64,000 nucleotides of DNA from JAIOQJ01 sp963718635 (GCA_963718635.1 OY970367.1:3286001-3350000), one strand, 5' to 3'. Shown: positions 27,218 to 36,515, numbered from the stretch's first letter. The notes: generated by a model from the letters alone, not told the origin. Numbers and translations: made by a program.

Positions 27218-27757
27218 ATGAATGAAATAGCATACGCGGACCCTGCACAACCCGAGCTTGCCTGGCGGAATTATTCCGGCTGGGCCATGTTGCCGAGTTT
27301 CGTCGGCTGCGGCTTCCTCTCCGCTGCTCTACTAATGAGCAGATGGTTCTTCGACGAAGCGCGCGGCATTGAGGACAAAATCGGCTCGTGGGCTCTCTTT
27401 GCCGCAACCTGGTCGATTTGGCTCGTGCAACTTTTTCGCTGGCTTTATCGCGGTTCGTGTTACGTTTATCGTCTAACGCCGACGGCGATCTACATCGATC
27501 GCGGCTTCCTCTACAACCCCCAACCGCCTCTCTTGTTGGCCAATGTCCTCGAAGCCAAATGGGGCGCCAACATCCTCGGCCGTTTTTTTGGCGTCGGCTG
27601 GGTCGTGGTATTTTTGCAAGATGGTGGCGTTTACACCCTGACGGGAGTGCTGCGCCCCGCTGCTTTAGCGGAAGAGATTCAAGCAGCGGCGAGTCGGATG
27701 AAATCGTCTGGCGTGACCAACTCACTCGTGAATTCGCAACCACTCCCACCCGGATAA
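27218..27757 (+). CDS. Membrane protein with bacterial PH-like domain
   Basis: 179 residues from ATG 27218 (an open frame to 27080 runs through repeat DNA). Two transmembrane helices near residues 25-45 and 60-78 are followed by VYRLTPTAIYIDRGFLYNP, then ILGRFFGVGWVVVFLQDGG. This strand order (readout of a basic or aromatic first strand, then G-x-V/G-x-F turns) fits the bPH-2/YdbS-like domain that often follows two membrane helices. Function of such proteins is poorly known. It precedes a second small membrane protein by 7 bases, so they are likely co-transcribed. Confidence 0.65.
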   Translation: MNEIAYADPAQPELAWRNYSGWAMLPSFVGCGFLSAALLMSRWFFDEARGIEDKIGSWALFAATWSIWLVQLFRWLYRGSCYVYRLTPTAIYIDRGFLYNPQPPLLLANVLEAKWGANILGRFFGVGWVVVFLQDGGVYTLTGVLRPAALAEEIQAAASRMKSSGVTNSLVNSQPLPPG

Positions 27758-27764
27758 TTTCTCG

Positions 27765-28358
27765 ATGACAACAACAAAACTCGTCACCGTCACCACCGCA
27801 ATGAACGGCACCGAAGCGCAGTTCATTGCCAATCGGCTTCGGGAAGCCGGCATCGAAGCCGCCATTGCGGACGACAACGTCGTGACGATGGACTTCATGT
27901 TCGGCCCCGCTGTCGGATGGATCAAAGTCCAGGTGAAAGAGCAGGATGTGGCACAAGCGCACGAAGTGCTGTCGAAAAATTTGCCCGAAACAATGGAAGA
28001 AGATATCCCTTGGGATCAACAGCCGGAAGAAGAAGAGGAGGAGGATGAAGCCGATCAAACTCCTGAAGAGCGAACTGAAAAAATAGCCGAGCGTAGCGCT
28101 CCGGTTATCTTCGATGAATCGTCCGCCGAGCTTGAACAACAGGTGGCGCGAGCGTATCGCATGGCGATCTGTGGCTTTTTCCTGGCCCCGCCGTTGCTGA
28201 ACCTCTATTCCATCTGGCTACTGCATCGGGCCGATCAGCATCCGGAGAAGTTCACGCAAGACGCCCGCCGCCATTCCACGCTGGCATTCTTTATCAACAT
28301 GTTCAGCATCGTGGGATTTGGAATCGGGTGGCTTTGGATTCTAGGGCTCACGCGGTGA
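27765..28358 (+). CDS. DUF2007-like domain protein with two C-terminal membrane helices
   Basis: 197 residues. The first 70 resemble the DUF2007/putative signal-transducing domain: VTVTTAMNGTEAQFIANRLREAGIEA, an ADDNVV turn and WIKVQVKEQDVAQAHEVL. A very acidic linker (QPEEEEEEDEADQ) follows, then two membrane segments (MAICGFFLAPPLLNLYSIWLL and STLAFFINMFSIVGFGIGWLW). The protein family is thought to bind small ligands or partners, but this is not shown. Convergent with glyA, whose end is 3 bases away. Confidence 0.7.
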   Translation: MTTTKLVTVTTAMNGTEAQFIANRLREAGIEAAIADDNVVTMDFMFGPAVGWIKVQVKEQDVAQAHEVLSKNLPETMEEDIPWDQQPEEEEEEDEADQTPEERTEKIAERSAPVIFDESSAELEQQVARAYRMAICGFFLAPPLLNLYSIWLLHRADQHPEKFTQDARRHSTLAFFINMFSIVGFGIGWLWILGLTR

Positions 28359-28361
28359 ACA

Positions 28362-29604
28362 TCAAGCATTAGCCGGCGCTGGAAAGCTCTCGCCCATGGC
28401 CAGCACATCCTGCTTTACTTTTTCCTGCAGCGCCTTATCCTCGTGATGGCTCAGAACTTCGGTAATCCATTTGGCGATCTGTTTCATTTCGCTTGTTTTC
28501 ATGCCGCGTGTAGTCAGAGCAGGGGTGCCGATGCGGATGCCGGATGGGTCCATCGGAGGCCGGGTGTCGTAGGGGATCATGTTCTTGTTGACGGTGATGC
28601 CGGCGGCATCCAGCGCGTGCTCGGCCACCTTGCCGGACACGCCCTTGCTGAAGACATCGACTAGAATCAAATGATTATCCGTGCCGCCGGATACGATGCG
28701 GAAGCCGGCGCGTTGCAACTCTTCAGCTAAGACTTTCGCGTTCGCGATGACCTGCTCGATATACGTTTTGAAATCGGGACGAAGCGCCTCTTGAAACGCC
28801 ACGGCTTTGGCGGCAACCACATGCATCAATGGACCGCCCTGTAATCCCGGAAAGACAGCGGAGTTGATCTTCTGAATCCAGGCTTCCCGGCACATGATGA
28901 CGCCGGCCCGCGGCCCGCGAAGAGTTTTATGCGTGGTTGTTGTCACGAAGTCTGCCACCGGCACGGGGTCGGCATGACGCTTTGCTGCCACCAAGCCGGC
29001 GATATGGGCCATGTCCACCATGAAGAGCGCACGACTTCTTTGCAAATGTCGCCGAACTTTGCAAAGTCGATTTGCGCGGGTAGGCGCTGGCGCCGGCGAT
29101 GATCAGTTTCGGCTTATGTTCGCGCGCAAGTTTAGCGACTTGATCGAAGTCGATACGATGCGTGTCGGGCGTCACGCCGTAGCCTATCGCCTTGAAATAT
29201 TTCCCTGAAAAATTGAGCTTCATGCCGTGCGTCAGGTGACCGCCGTGAGCCAGGTCCATGGCCAGAAAAGTATCGCCAGGCTGCAGCGCCGCGAAGAAGA
29301 CCGCCATGTTGGCTTGCGCCCCCGAATGAGGCTGCACGTTCGCCTTCTCCGCGCCAAACAATTTCAGCAACCGCTCAATGGCGAGGCGTTCGACGATATC
29401 GACGTGCTCGCAGCCACCGTAATAGCGCTTGCCGGGGTAGCCCTCGGCATACTTATTGGTGAGGACGGACCCCTGTGCGGCCAAGACCGCCGCACTTACG
29501 TAGTTTTCGGAAGCGATCATTTCGAGGCCGGTCTGTTGCCGACGACGTTCGCCCTGGATCGCTTCCCACACAGCCGGATCGGTTTGCTGAAGTACGTCCA
29601 TCAT
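28362..29604 (-). CDS. glyA: Serine hydroxymethyltransferase (two frameshifts)
   Basis: It interconverts serine and glycine with tetrahydrofolate, supplying one-carbon units. Two long frames overlap at 28927-29045, and a short stretch between them reads in the third frame. The N-terminus has EMIASENYVS and YGGCEHVD; the C-terminus carries the PLP-lysine motif TTTTHKTLRGPRAGVI and GTPALTTRGM. Adding one A after CGCAAA near 29074 and one G near 29030 restores a full protein of about 414 residues. With a housekeeping gene, sequencing error is the best explanation. Confidence 0.93.
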
Positions 29605-29639
29605 CCACCTACTTGAACAAAAGGAGAGACGTTTTCGTT

Positions 29640-30272
29640 TTATGATTCTAAAGCGGGAACGTCGTCCACTCCCTTGACGCCATGTTCCTTAAGCCGGCGC
29701 AGCAAGTCGCTTGGAGTAGTTAGGACGATCGTTTGCCAGCCAAACATCTCGGCAGCATGGGCGTTGCTCGACATATCGTCGATGAAGAGGCACTCGGATG
29801 GCTCGCACTGCGCCTGTTTTTGACAGTGTTCGTAAAAGGCCCGATGTGGTTTACGGGCGCCGATCTCATGGGAGACCACGAGGTGATCGAACGGATCGAG
29901 AACGTGCGCAAACTGTTTGCGGTAGCGCGTGAAATGGGCTTCGTTCGTGTTGCTCGCCAGCAGCAACCGATAATTCTTTTTCAGCAAAGGAATCAGGCGC
30001 GTAACGCCGGTGTTCTCCGTGAAGATATCGACAAAGGCCGATACGAATTCATCCTGTTCGCAGCGCAGCCTTCCATCGGCCTTGGCGAACTCAAAATATT
30101 TGGCGGTGCTGAGGCGTCCGGCTTCGTAGGCAATCTCAAGTTCGCCGCCATAGAGAGCGAGCGCCAGTTCGGTCGGCTCGCGGTCGGTATGCAGGCGGAG
30201 TTTTTCAATGGCTCGCCGGTGGTCGAAGAATGCCAGAACATTGCCGAAATCGAACAAGATCGTGCGAACCAT
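29640..30272 (-). CDS. HAD-superfamily hydrolase (subfamily IA, YihX-like)
   Basis: 210 residues. Motif I is FDFGNVLAF: the first Asp is the nucleophile and the second Asp position is Asn-Val, as in YihX-type members. Motif II LLASNTNEAHF, motif III lysine in GARKPHRAFYEHC, and motif IV FIDDMSSN are all present, with a cap domain at 15-85. YihX-like enzymes dephosphorylate small sugar phosphates such as glucose-1-phosphate, but the substrate here is unknown. Lies between the Gfo/Idh gene and glyA on the same strand, with gaps of about 40 bases. Confidence 0.88.
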   Translation of the reverse strand: MVRTILFDFGNVLAFFDHRRAIEKLRLHTDREPTELALALYGGELEIAYEAGRLSTAKYFEFAKADGRLRCEQDEFVSAFVDIFTENTGVTRLIPLLKKNYRLLLASNTNEAHFTRYRKQFAHVLDPFDHLVVSHEIGARKPHRAFYEHCQKQAQCEPSECLFIDDMSSNAHAAEMFGWQTIVLTTPSDLLRRLKEHGVKGVDDVPALES

Positions 30273-30312
30273 TGATCAATCCTTGATTAGAGAGGCTGGA
30301 GAGCACCGACGC

Positions 30313-31455
30313 CTAAAACTCGGGAATCTTGATTTTTTCCCCGCCTTTCATCGCGCTCTGATGAGCGCAGATTCCGACGGCCGTCCAGTTGGCGCTCGTA
30401 GCGGCGTCGGGCATGGCCGGCGCGTCGCCTAGCACTGCCGAAAGAAAGTGATGCACCAAATGAGGGTGGCTCCCGCCATGACCGCCGCCCTGCAAAAACG
30501 ACAGATGGTCGGCGTCTTGGATGGCCGCGGGCTGAGTGAACTTTCGGATCGGTTCCGGCAAAAGATGGGCGTAATCGGGCACCTTCACACGGCTGGCGAT
30601 GCGAGGCTCGTCAATCGGCTTCTCCGCGCTGCTTTTGGTGTGGATCACCGGGTCTTCGCCTTCGACCTGCTGCCATTCGAAACTCTTCTTGCTGCCGGTG
30701 GCGTCGAAACTTTCGCGATACTGCCGGGCGACATCGAAGAGGCTGCGCGTGACTTCCGCCACCACATCGGAACCCTTGATCGTAAACGTAGCTGTCTCGA
30801 CCGCGAAAGGGCTATTGTACTTTGCGATTAAATCTTCGCGAATACGGCCCGAGCCATAACAGGTGACCGCTTCCGCCAAGCCTGGCTTGCCTCCCTTGCC
30901 GACGATCGCCAGGCATGGGCTCACGCAGTGGGTGGCATAGTGCATCGGCGGCAGCCCGGGCCAGTAGTTCGGCCAGCCATCCATATCCTGCTGGTGGCTG
31001 CCGCGCAAAAATTGCAGTCTGCCTAGTTCGCCCTTATCGTAAAGCTCCTTAACGAACAGGTATTCCCGTGCATAGACCACCGTCTCCATCATCATGTAGA
31101 CTTTGCCGCTTTGCCGCTGCACGGCACACAACTCTTTAAGCTCATCGAGAGTCGTTGCCATCGGCACGGTGCAGGCAACGTGCTTGCCTGCTTTCAGCGC
31201 TGCCAAGCTCTGGGACGCATGATCGGGAATCGGGCTATTGATGTGGACGGCATCGACATTCGGATCGCGCAATAGTTCTTCGTAGCTCGTGTAGCGTGCC
31301 TTGATGCCGAATCGATCGCCCGCCTTATCCAGTTCCGCTTGATCGCGGCGGCAGATGGCATACATCTCCGCATTCGGATGCGCCTGATAAATCGGGATGA
31401 ACTCGGCGCCAAAGCCGAGCCCGACAATCGCAATGCGGACTTTTTTCTGCGACAT
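30313..31455 (-). CDS. Gfo/Idh/MocA family oxidoreductase
   Basis: 380 residues from ATG 31455. It begins with the Rossmann motif VRIAIVGLGFGAEFIP and continues with HINSPIPDH and the E-K/AGKHV element (ALKAGKHVACTVPMAT) typical of the family. The C-terminal beta-sheet domain carries a histidine-rich segment, MHYATHCVSPCLAIVG, and a GGGHGGSHPHLVHHF stretch. Family members oxidise sugars or sugar derivatives with NAD(P). In planctomycetes these are numerous, so no substrate is assigned. Convergent with nothing; same strand as the HAD and glyA genes. Confidence 0.88.
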   Translation of the reverse strand: MSQKKVRIAIVGLGFGAEFIPIYQAHPNAEMYAICRRDQAELDKAGDRFGIKARYTSYEELLRDPNVDAVHINSPIPDHASQSLAALKAGKHVACTVPMATTLDELKELCAVQRQSGKVYMMMETVVYAREYLFVKELYDKGELGRLQFLRGSHQQDMDGWPNYWPGLPPMHYATHCVSPCLAIVGKGGKPGLAEAVTCYGSGRIREDLIAKYNSPFAVETATFTIKGSDVVAEVTRSLFDVARQYRESFDATGSKKSFEWQQVEGEDPVIHTKSSAEKPIDEPRIASRVKVPDYAHLLPEPIRKFTQPAAIQDADHLSFLQGGGHGGSHPHLVHHFLSAVLGDAPAMPDAATSANWTAVGICAHQSAMKGGEKIKIPEF

Positions 31456-31589
31456 ACAAGAAGGCTCCCGCGTTTCTCTCATTCAACGACAGGCTGCGAG
31501 AGAAAACGATATGACGAAAGGTTAGTTGTGGGGTGAGGAGATGGCAACCGGACAGGCTAAAATGCCGCTTCGGGCCGGCCGTGCTAAAT

Positions 31590-32045
31590 CGCTGCAGTCT
31601 TTTTGATCTTCCTGGTCGGGCTAGCGTCAGCCCCATACGAGTGGCGATTTTCATTGGTAGAATGCTTCAACTCCAGCAATCCTATAACTAATTTCTGGCG
31701 CACGTGCTTGTTCCCAACCGAGTTTCCAGCCAATTTTCCAGCCCTCTGCGTAGGCTTCTCGATATCGTGATGACTACATCTTGGCGTGCTTTTTCCCGCA
31801 CTTCTGCCCTTCGTTTTCGCGTTCTTCTTCTCGTCCCTCTTCCTTTGCCTCTTGAAAGACACGCGTTTGCCGGACATCGCTTACCTGTAACATTTTTTCA
31901 ATCTGCTCGCGCGACCATTTGGGGAACTGGTAAGGGATAATCGTCTCAACGAATTGTATCACCAACTTCTGGAATTTGATTGGCCTCTTCGAGGCACGAA
32001 GCTGCGGACAAGGCTTGACGAATTACGTTGAATACCTCAAAGTTC
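31590..32045 (-). pseudogene. Decayed Rpn-family (DUF2887-like) gene remnant
   Basis: A short frame (31774-31965) encodes FPKWSREQIEKMLQVSD and TRVFQEAKEEGREEE, nearly the same as the copy at 34188-34547. Homology continues on both sides in other frames: upstream AATCAAATTCCAGAAGTTGG, and downstream PMKIATRMGLTLAR (31620-31680), which matches the family's C-terminal tail. So this is the last third of a gene broken by several shifts. Between 31456 and 31590 I see nothing. Confidence 0.6.
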
Positions 32046-32064
32046 AAAAGTGAGAGTGGAAACG

Positions 32065-32970
32065 TTACTCTTGGGAAACGACGAGACGAAAACCAAGGTC
32101 GTAATAGCGGGAGTCTTGCAGATGATTGACGCGATACGCAGACCGGCAATTCTCCGGTTTGCTGATCCACGAACCGCCGCGAACAACACGAAGATCGGGT
32201 AGAAATTCGTATTCTCGATCCCGTTTACTGTAGTAGCGATTTGAACACCATTGCTGGACGTTGCCGCTCATGTCGCACAATCCCCACGGGTGTGGCGCCT
32301 CAGTCTCGTAGCTGCCGACCCGTTCAGTTCGTGACAAGTAGGGACCTTTCGTCGCCGTGCCAAAGGGCTCGTTCCCGACACAGTTCGCCTGCTTTCCATT
32401 TAGCATGTCCCCAAAGTAGAAAGCCTGCTTGTTGCCCTTGCCCCCTCGGCATGCGTATTCCCACTGGTCTTCATGGGGCAAAGCCAGCTTTCCTTTCCCA
32501 AGCACTTCCGGCAGTTTCACGGTCTTGTTCGCTTCCTTCAAAAAATCCTGGCAGTCATCCCACGATACGCGTTCCACCGGAAAACGGCTGGGATCTTTGT
32601 CGGCGACATCGTCCTTTTCGGTCCCCTCTTTCGAGAAAGCACTCGGGTTCTTCCCCTTTACCGCTTTCCACTCCTCTTGCGTCACTGCGTACTTGCCCAG
32701 CCAAAAGCCCTTGGTCTTGTATTTGCCGCGGACCTCTTCCGCCTCCCTTGCAAGCCAATCCGGTTCCGGCTCGATGTGATCTACCGCCAGGCGTTCCGCC
32801 TTCGGCGAGCCAAGCTGCGCTTCACCCGCTGGTATCCAGCAGAACTTCATCTTCAGACCTTTGGCGATCTCGACTTCGGCAACCTCGCCCGGCTTCGGAT
32901 CGGCGCATTCCACCCTCGGAATGCACAACAACGAGACGAGACACGCGCTAACGAGCAAAGCAGAACGCAC
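32065..32970 (-). CDS. Secreted SUMF1/FGE-fold protein
   Basis: 301 residues from a GTG at 32970 with GAGGGGAG seven bases upstream; the open frame continues to 33336 through a palindrome, which is not coding. A signal peptide (RSALLVSACLVSLLCIPRVECA) precedes the formylglycine-generating-enzyme fold: FCWIPAGEAQLGS, GKYAVTQEEWKAV, PVERVSWDDCQDFLKEAN, DQWEYACRGG, GLCDMSGNVQQW and VRGGSWISKPENCRSAYR. This domain occurs in formylglycine-generating enzyme (FGE) and in many noncatalytic relatives. The paired active-site cysteines of FGE are not apparent, so it is probably a binding relative. Confidence 0.88.
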   Translation of the reverse strand: MRSALLVSACLVSLLCIPRVECADPKPGEVAEVEIAKGLKMKFCWIPAGEAQLGSPKAERLAVDHIEPEPDWLAREAEEVRGKYKTKGFWLGKYAVTQEEWKAVKGKNPSAFSKEGTEKDDVADKDPSRFPVERVSWDDCQDFLKEANKTVKLPEVLGKGKLALPHEDQWEYACRGGKGNKQAFYFGDMLNGKQANCVGNEPFGTATKGPYLSRTERVGSYETEAPHPWGLCDMSGNVQQWCSNRYYSKRDREYEFLPDLRVVRGGSWISKPENCRSAYRVNHLQDSRYYDLGFRLVVSQE

Positions 32971-33024
32971 GGTAAAACTCCCCTCGGTTTCGAAGAATGT
33001 GTCGAACATAAACCGGTGTGCGAA

Positions 33025-33097
33025 GGCAAGCAAAGTACTCGTTACGCTCCGCGTGACGATCTTCGTCACGCGGAGCGTAACGAGTACTTTGCTTGCC
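33025..33097. repeat. Perfect 35-bp inverted repeat upstream of the FGE-fold gene
   Basis: Arms 33025-33059 and 33063-33097 are fully complementary around the loop TCT; the inner part reads CGTTACGCTCCGCGTGACGA. It lies 54 bases upstream of the GTG at 32970, between that gene and the DUF4058 gene, and could act as a terminator for the latter or affect the leader of the former. Confidence 0.9.
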
Positions 33098-33128
33098 GCT
33101 TCGCCATGTTTTGAAACACGCGCCCCAT

Positions 33129-33857
33129 TTACCCCAAGCGTCGTCGCAAACAAGCCGCCATATACGTCTCTTCCAAATCGACAGGCAAACAAATCTCGGC
33201 GTTCAACGCCAGCGGCATGGTCGGCAACGATCGGCCCACGGCAAGTTGCTCGCGCCACACGTCGATCTGTTCTTTTTCGTCGCGCACGATCGGACGGTAA
33301 GCCACGGAATAGAGGTCGATGTCGTCGGCAAACCAAGCTTGCTTATGATGGTTGAGCAACTGCATCATTTCGTTGTGCAGATTTCCGTTACGACTTGTGA
33401 CGATGTCGATGACGATCAGACTGATTCCTTGCGTCACATAGCTCGCGCATGTGACCGCGAAACTCTGCATGTGCAATGCACGGTCTTTGTTCGCCGGGCT
33501 GACGAGTTCGATGGCGGCGACCAGTTCAGCGCCGCCTTCGCTGCTGAAGATACGTACTTCGAAGGCATCTGGAAACGCGGCGGGCAGGACCAGCGTAGCG
33601 GCCGGCGGCGACCAAACTTGAACCGGAAGAGTTGCCGTGCCACCGCTATCGGCGCTGCCGATTCCAAAGTCCGGTCCTTGGAAGGTCGCCACATCAATTT
33701 CGACTTTCGCTCCATGGTGCGTATGCTCTTCCGCGAAATACCCTTCCGGCAACTGTTCGTTCAGCGCGTCGGCAATGGCGCCGGCCCAATTCGTGTGGAA
33801 GGATTCCCAGTGACGATGAGGATAAAGCGGTGCATGAAAATGATCGAGGAGCGGCAT
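33129..33857 (-). CDS. DUF4058-like protein
   Basis: 242 residues. The start MPLLDHFHAPLYPHRHWESF has the HW-x-x-F element near the N-terminus, followed by LNEQLPEGYFAEEHTH and KVEIDVATF. The middle has FEVRIFSSEGGAELVAAIEL, then PANKDRALH. This follows the DUF4058 order of an N-terminal W-x-x-F, L-P-x-G-Y, and an I-E-x-L-S-P-x-N-K-x core reminiscent of PD-(D/E)XK folds. Function of the family is unknown. Located between the palindrome and Rpn remnants. Confidence 0.65.
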   Translation of the reverse strand: MPLLDHFHAPLYPHRHWESFHTNWAGAIADALNEQLPEGYFAEEHTHHGAKVEIDVATFQGPDFGIGSADSGGTATLPVQVWSPPAATLVLPAAFPDAFEVRIFSSEGGAELVAAIELVSPANKDRALHMQSFAVTCASYVTQGISLIVIDIVTSRNGNLHNEMMQLLNHHKQAWFADDIDLYSVAYRPIVRDEKEQIDVWREQLAVGRSLPTMPLALNAEICLPVDLEETYMAACLRRRLG

Positions 33858-33875
33858 GATTCAAGTTTCCAAGCG

Positions 33876-34157
33876 TCAGTTCGATCGTGGCTTCCTTGAA
33901 CGTTTCGCAGGCCGTGATGGACTTTGACGCTGCACATTGAGCTTGCGAATACGTGCCTGAGAGAGCCCCGTTACCGCTGCGATTTTTTGGATCGGAAACT
34001 TGAACTTTAGCAGTTCGATCGTGATTATTTCGAGGTCTATTGATAATAATCCAGCGCGTATAACCAACATGGTTTCTATGAAGGCTTGGCGGTCAACGAG
34101 GTTTTGCCGAGAGTCGGTCAACATTTGCCCGTCTCCTTTTCCGGCTGGCGTGAACAT
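33876..34157 (-). pseudogene. Short ORF with Rpn-family C-terminal tail
   Basis: 93 codons. The end reads LLKFKFPIQKIAAVTGLSQARIRKL, a helix-turn-helix-like tail that is typical of the end of Rpn-family/DUF2887 putative nucleases (compare VEKIVTATGLTPAQIRKL in the next remnant). The first half has no match. It may be a truncated relative still translated as a small protein. Confidence 0.45.
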
Positions 34158-34187
34158 GTTTTCGATCTCCTCTCTCGAAACATGAAT

Positions 34188-34547
34188 TCAGGCATCTTGG
34201 CATTTCTTGCCGAGCTTTCGAATTTGCGCCGGCGTGAGACCCGTTGCCGTTACAATCTTCTCGACGGAGATTGCGAGTTTCAAAAATGCAAGCGGCACTT
34301 TTTCGACTGCCTCTTCCTTTGCCTCTTGAAAGACACGCGTCTGCCGGACATCGCTTACCTGTAACATCTCTTCAATCTTCTCTCGCGACCATTTGGGAAA
34401 CTGGTAAAGGATAACCGTCTCAACAAATTGTATCACCAATTTCTGGAATTTGATTGGCCGGTTGGAAGCACGTAGCTGCGGAATCATCGCTTTCGCTTTA
34501 TCGAGCGCCGCTTCCGGCTTGGCGGCAATCAATTCCAGAATGGCCAT
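34188..34547 (-). pseudogene. Rpn-family (DUF2887-like) gene truncated by a repeat element
   Basis: 119 codons remain: MAILELIAAKPEAALDKAK, then KLVIQFVETVILYQFPKWSR and EKIEEMLQVSDVRQTRVFQE, and the tail LTPAQIRKLGK. This is the C-terminal third of the family. The N-terminal nuclease part is missing, and the composite repeat 34547-34699 starts exactly at the codon that now reads ATG. The open frame continues through the repeat to 34736 but is not protein-like there. Confidence 0.65.
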
Positions 34548-34699
34548 TAGCCGCGACGCGGAGGCTTTGCGCAGCGGAGCGCTTTCGGCCGGCGAGCCGA
34601 GCCGCGTAAGCTGCCGAGTAATGGCAGAACCCGACTGCTTACGCAGTTCGGCTCGCCTAGCGTAGCGTTTCGGCCGCGTAAATCCTTCGCGTCGCCGAT
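34547..34699. repeat. Composite R3 repeat at the truncation point
   Basis: Outer arms TTAGCCGCGACGCGGAGGCT and AATCCTTCGCGTCGCCG. Inside is a pair of inverted R2b motifs (GGCGAGCCGAGCCGCGTAAG and CTTACGCAGTTCGGCTCGCC). The order matches the copies at 10012 and 39601. Confidence 0.85.
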
Positions 34700-34744
34700 A
34701 GCACATAAAGCGAAAGGACAGTGAATCCTGTTTCATAAAGGTTC

Positions 34745-36252
34745 CTAAACCTCCTCTTCGTCGAACCAGGTTGCCAGCTTGTCGCTTAATTCTTTCGAAG
34801 ATGCCTCGTGCCCGGTGATCCGCTTTACCTGTTCGCGGACCTGTTCGATGAGCAATTTCGAGGGTGCAACGATGGAGCAGCCGCGAAGCTTCGCTTCCTG
34901 AAGAAAGGGCGAGCGCCTCGGCATGGTGGTGAGATCGAGCACCGTCATGCTCGTTTTCAAGTAGCCGGGATGGATCGGCATGCTCTGTTCGGCGTCGGCA
35001 TCTTCATCGACCAAGCGCTCGTCTCTGCTGACAATCAAAACGTCGTGAGTCGTCGCATAGATTCCTTCCCAAGCGACCTGCCGACCGCCGAAAGCTTGGC
35101 TCATGCGAGCGGCCAACGTGCGATCTTTGCTGGCGAAAACCAGAGCGGCCCCTTTGGCTTTCAAAGCTGGAGCGATCATGCGCGTCAACGGCCCGCAGCC
35201 GGCGAGCATGATAAGCCGGCCCTGAAGCGGTTGCTCTTTCTCGGGGTCGCGCTGGCGGAGAGTCTCCTCAAGCGCAGCGACCGCCCAGTGACCTAACGTG
35301 TTGGAAGCGATCCAACCTTGATCGCCGGGCATCATCAAATCGGCAGCGAGTGTAGGCGTTTTCGCGCTTTCATCCCAGGCAGCGGTTTCGTGGATCTGTT
35401 CGTAATAGTCTTCTTCGATGGCGATTCCCTGAAGCCGGACGAGATCGATGATCTTGCGAAAGGGTTTCAAGTTGCCGATGGCCATCGGCAACACTCGATG
35501 CGGCAAAGCGGCCTTGTTGAAGGCTTCGTTCATCAGTCCGGCCGTTAAAAATTCGCGCTCTCCCAGGCCGGTAACCCCCACAAAGCGTGTCGGTTTTCCG
35601 ATATCGCGGTAATGATAAAGTTCGACCAAATCGCGGATCGTCGGCTGGCCAGGATAGGCTTCCATCCCTTTCTCCAACGCGGCGGAGGTCCACGGGGCGC
35701 CGATTTTTTTTCCGAGCACGGCAAGCATGACGCCCGGCCTGCCAAGGCCGACGACTACCGTCGGAACTTTTGGTTTGCCCAGAATCTGGACCAACGGCCA
35801 AGCTTCTTCGAGCGAGCGCGCCGGACCGTCAGCTTGATGACGTCCGGTTGCAGGGTTAGCATGTCGTCGTAGATGTCGCCGATGGCGGAAGGCATCTTGT
35901 TCACGTTCGTATAGGAAATCACGCGCTGGCAGGCCGGGAAGGGACGAATCTTATCCGCGATGTCGTATTCGATCTCGACATATTCGGCCTTGCTCATGAT
36001 CGCCTGTCGCAGCAGCATGATTCGCTCTTCTTCTGTCCCTTGCCAGTTGCCGCCGTCTTGCTTTCTCCGACAACTGAAAAGAATCGGTAATCGTTTGGCC
36101 GCGATCATGTCGCTGAAGTTTGGCGCATGTTCGAGACAATCGAGACGAACCTCGATCAGATCGGCGCTCATGGCCACCGCGTTGAGCATGTCCGCCAGCA
36201 GGAGGTGGCGCGATTCTTGTGCAAGGGTGATGCAGATCATAGGGCAACCCAT
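34745..36252 (-). CDS. Fused type I 3-dehydroquinate dehydratase / shikimate dehydrogenase-like protein (frameshifted)
   Basis: About 502 residues when two frames are joined near 35820, where one base is missing; this restores KLTVRARSLEEAWPLVQ. The N-terminal half is a type I DHQase: EVRLD is present and the Schiff-base Lys is in VIKLTV, but the His of S-x-H-D/N-F is absent (ISYTNVNKMP). The second half resembles shikimate dehydrogenase (FVGVTGLGEREFLTAGLMNEAF...GCGPLTRMIAPAL). There, NVTxPxK is missing and NTD reads NTL. This may be a non-canonical or inactive relative rather than a normal AroDE. An alternative start is the ATG at 36240. Confidence 0.75.
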
Positions 36253-36326
36253 CTAGTCAGGGTGAAGATAATACGATCAAGATATTCCAGTTGAAGCGGG
36301 TTGTTGAGTCAACAACAAAAAGTTCG

Positions 36327-36357
36327 GCGAGCCGGGAGCGTCAGCGACTGGAGAAAA
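36327..36357. repeat. Single R2 repeat
   Basis: GGCGAGCCGGGAGCGTCAGC then GACTGGAGAAA matches the consensus. It lies between the divergent aroDE-like and TolC genes. Confidence 0.85.
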
Positions 36358-36383
36358 TCATGAAAAGAGCGCGGAGCCTTTCT

Positions 36384-36515
36384 TACCCTCCCCCTGGCTT
36401 TGTAGGGGGAGGGCAGGGTGGGGGCAGAGCCTCTCGCCCATGAACGAACGCCTCGGCAGTTGCAGCTTTCCCCCCACCCTGCCCTCCCCCCGCAAAGCCG
36501 GGGGGAGGGTGGAGG
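36384..36515. repeat. Inverted pair of CCCTCCCCC hairpin repeats
   Basis: The left copy (36384-36424) reads TACCCTCCCCCTGGCTTTGT then AGGGGGAGGG; the right copy (36470-36513) is its inverse. Each copy is a hairpin, and the two copies pair with each other. The rest of 36253-36737 shows nothing else recognisable. Confidence 0.85.
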
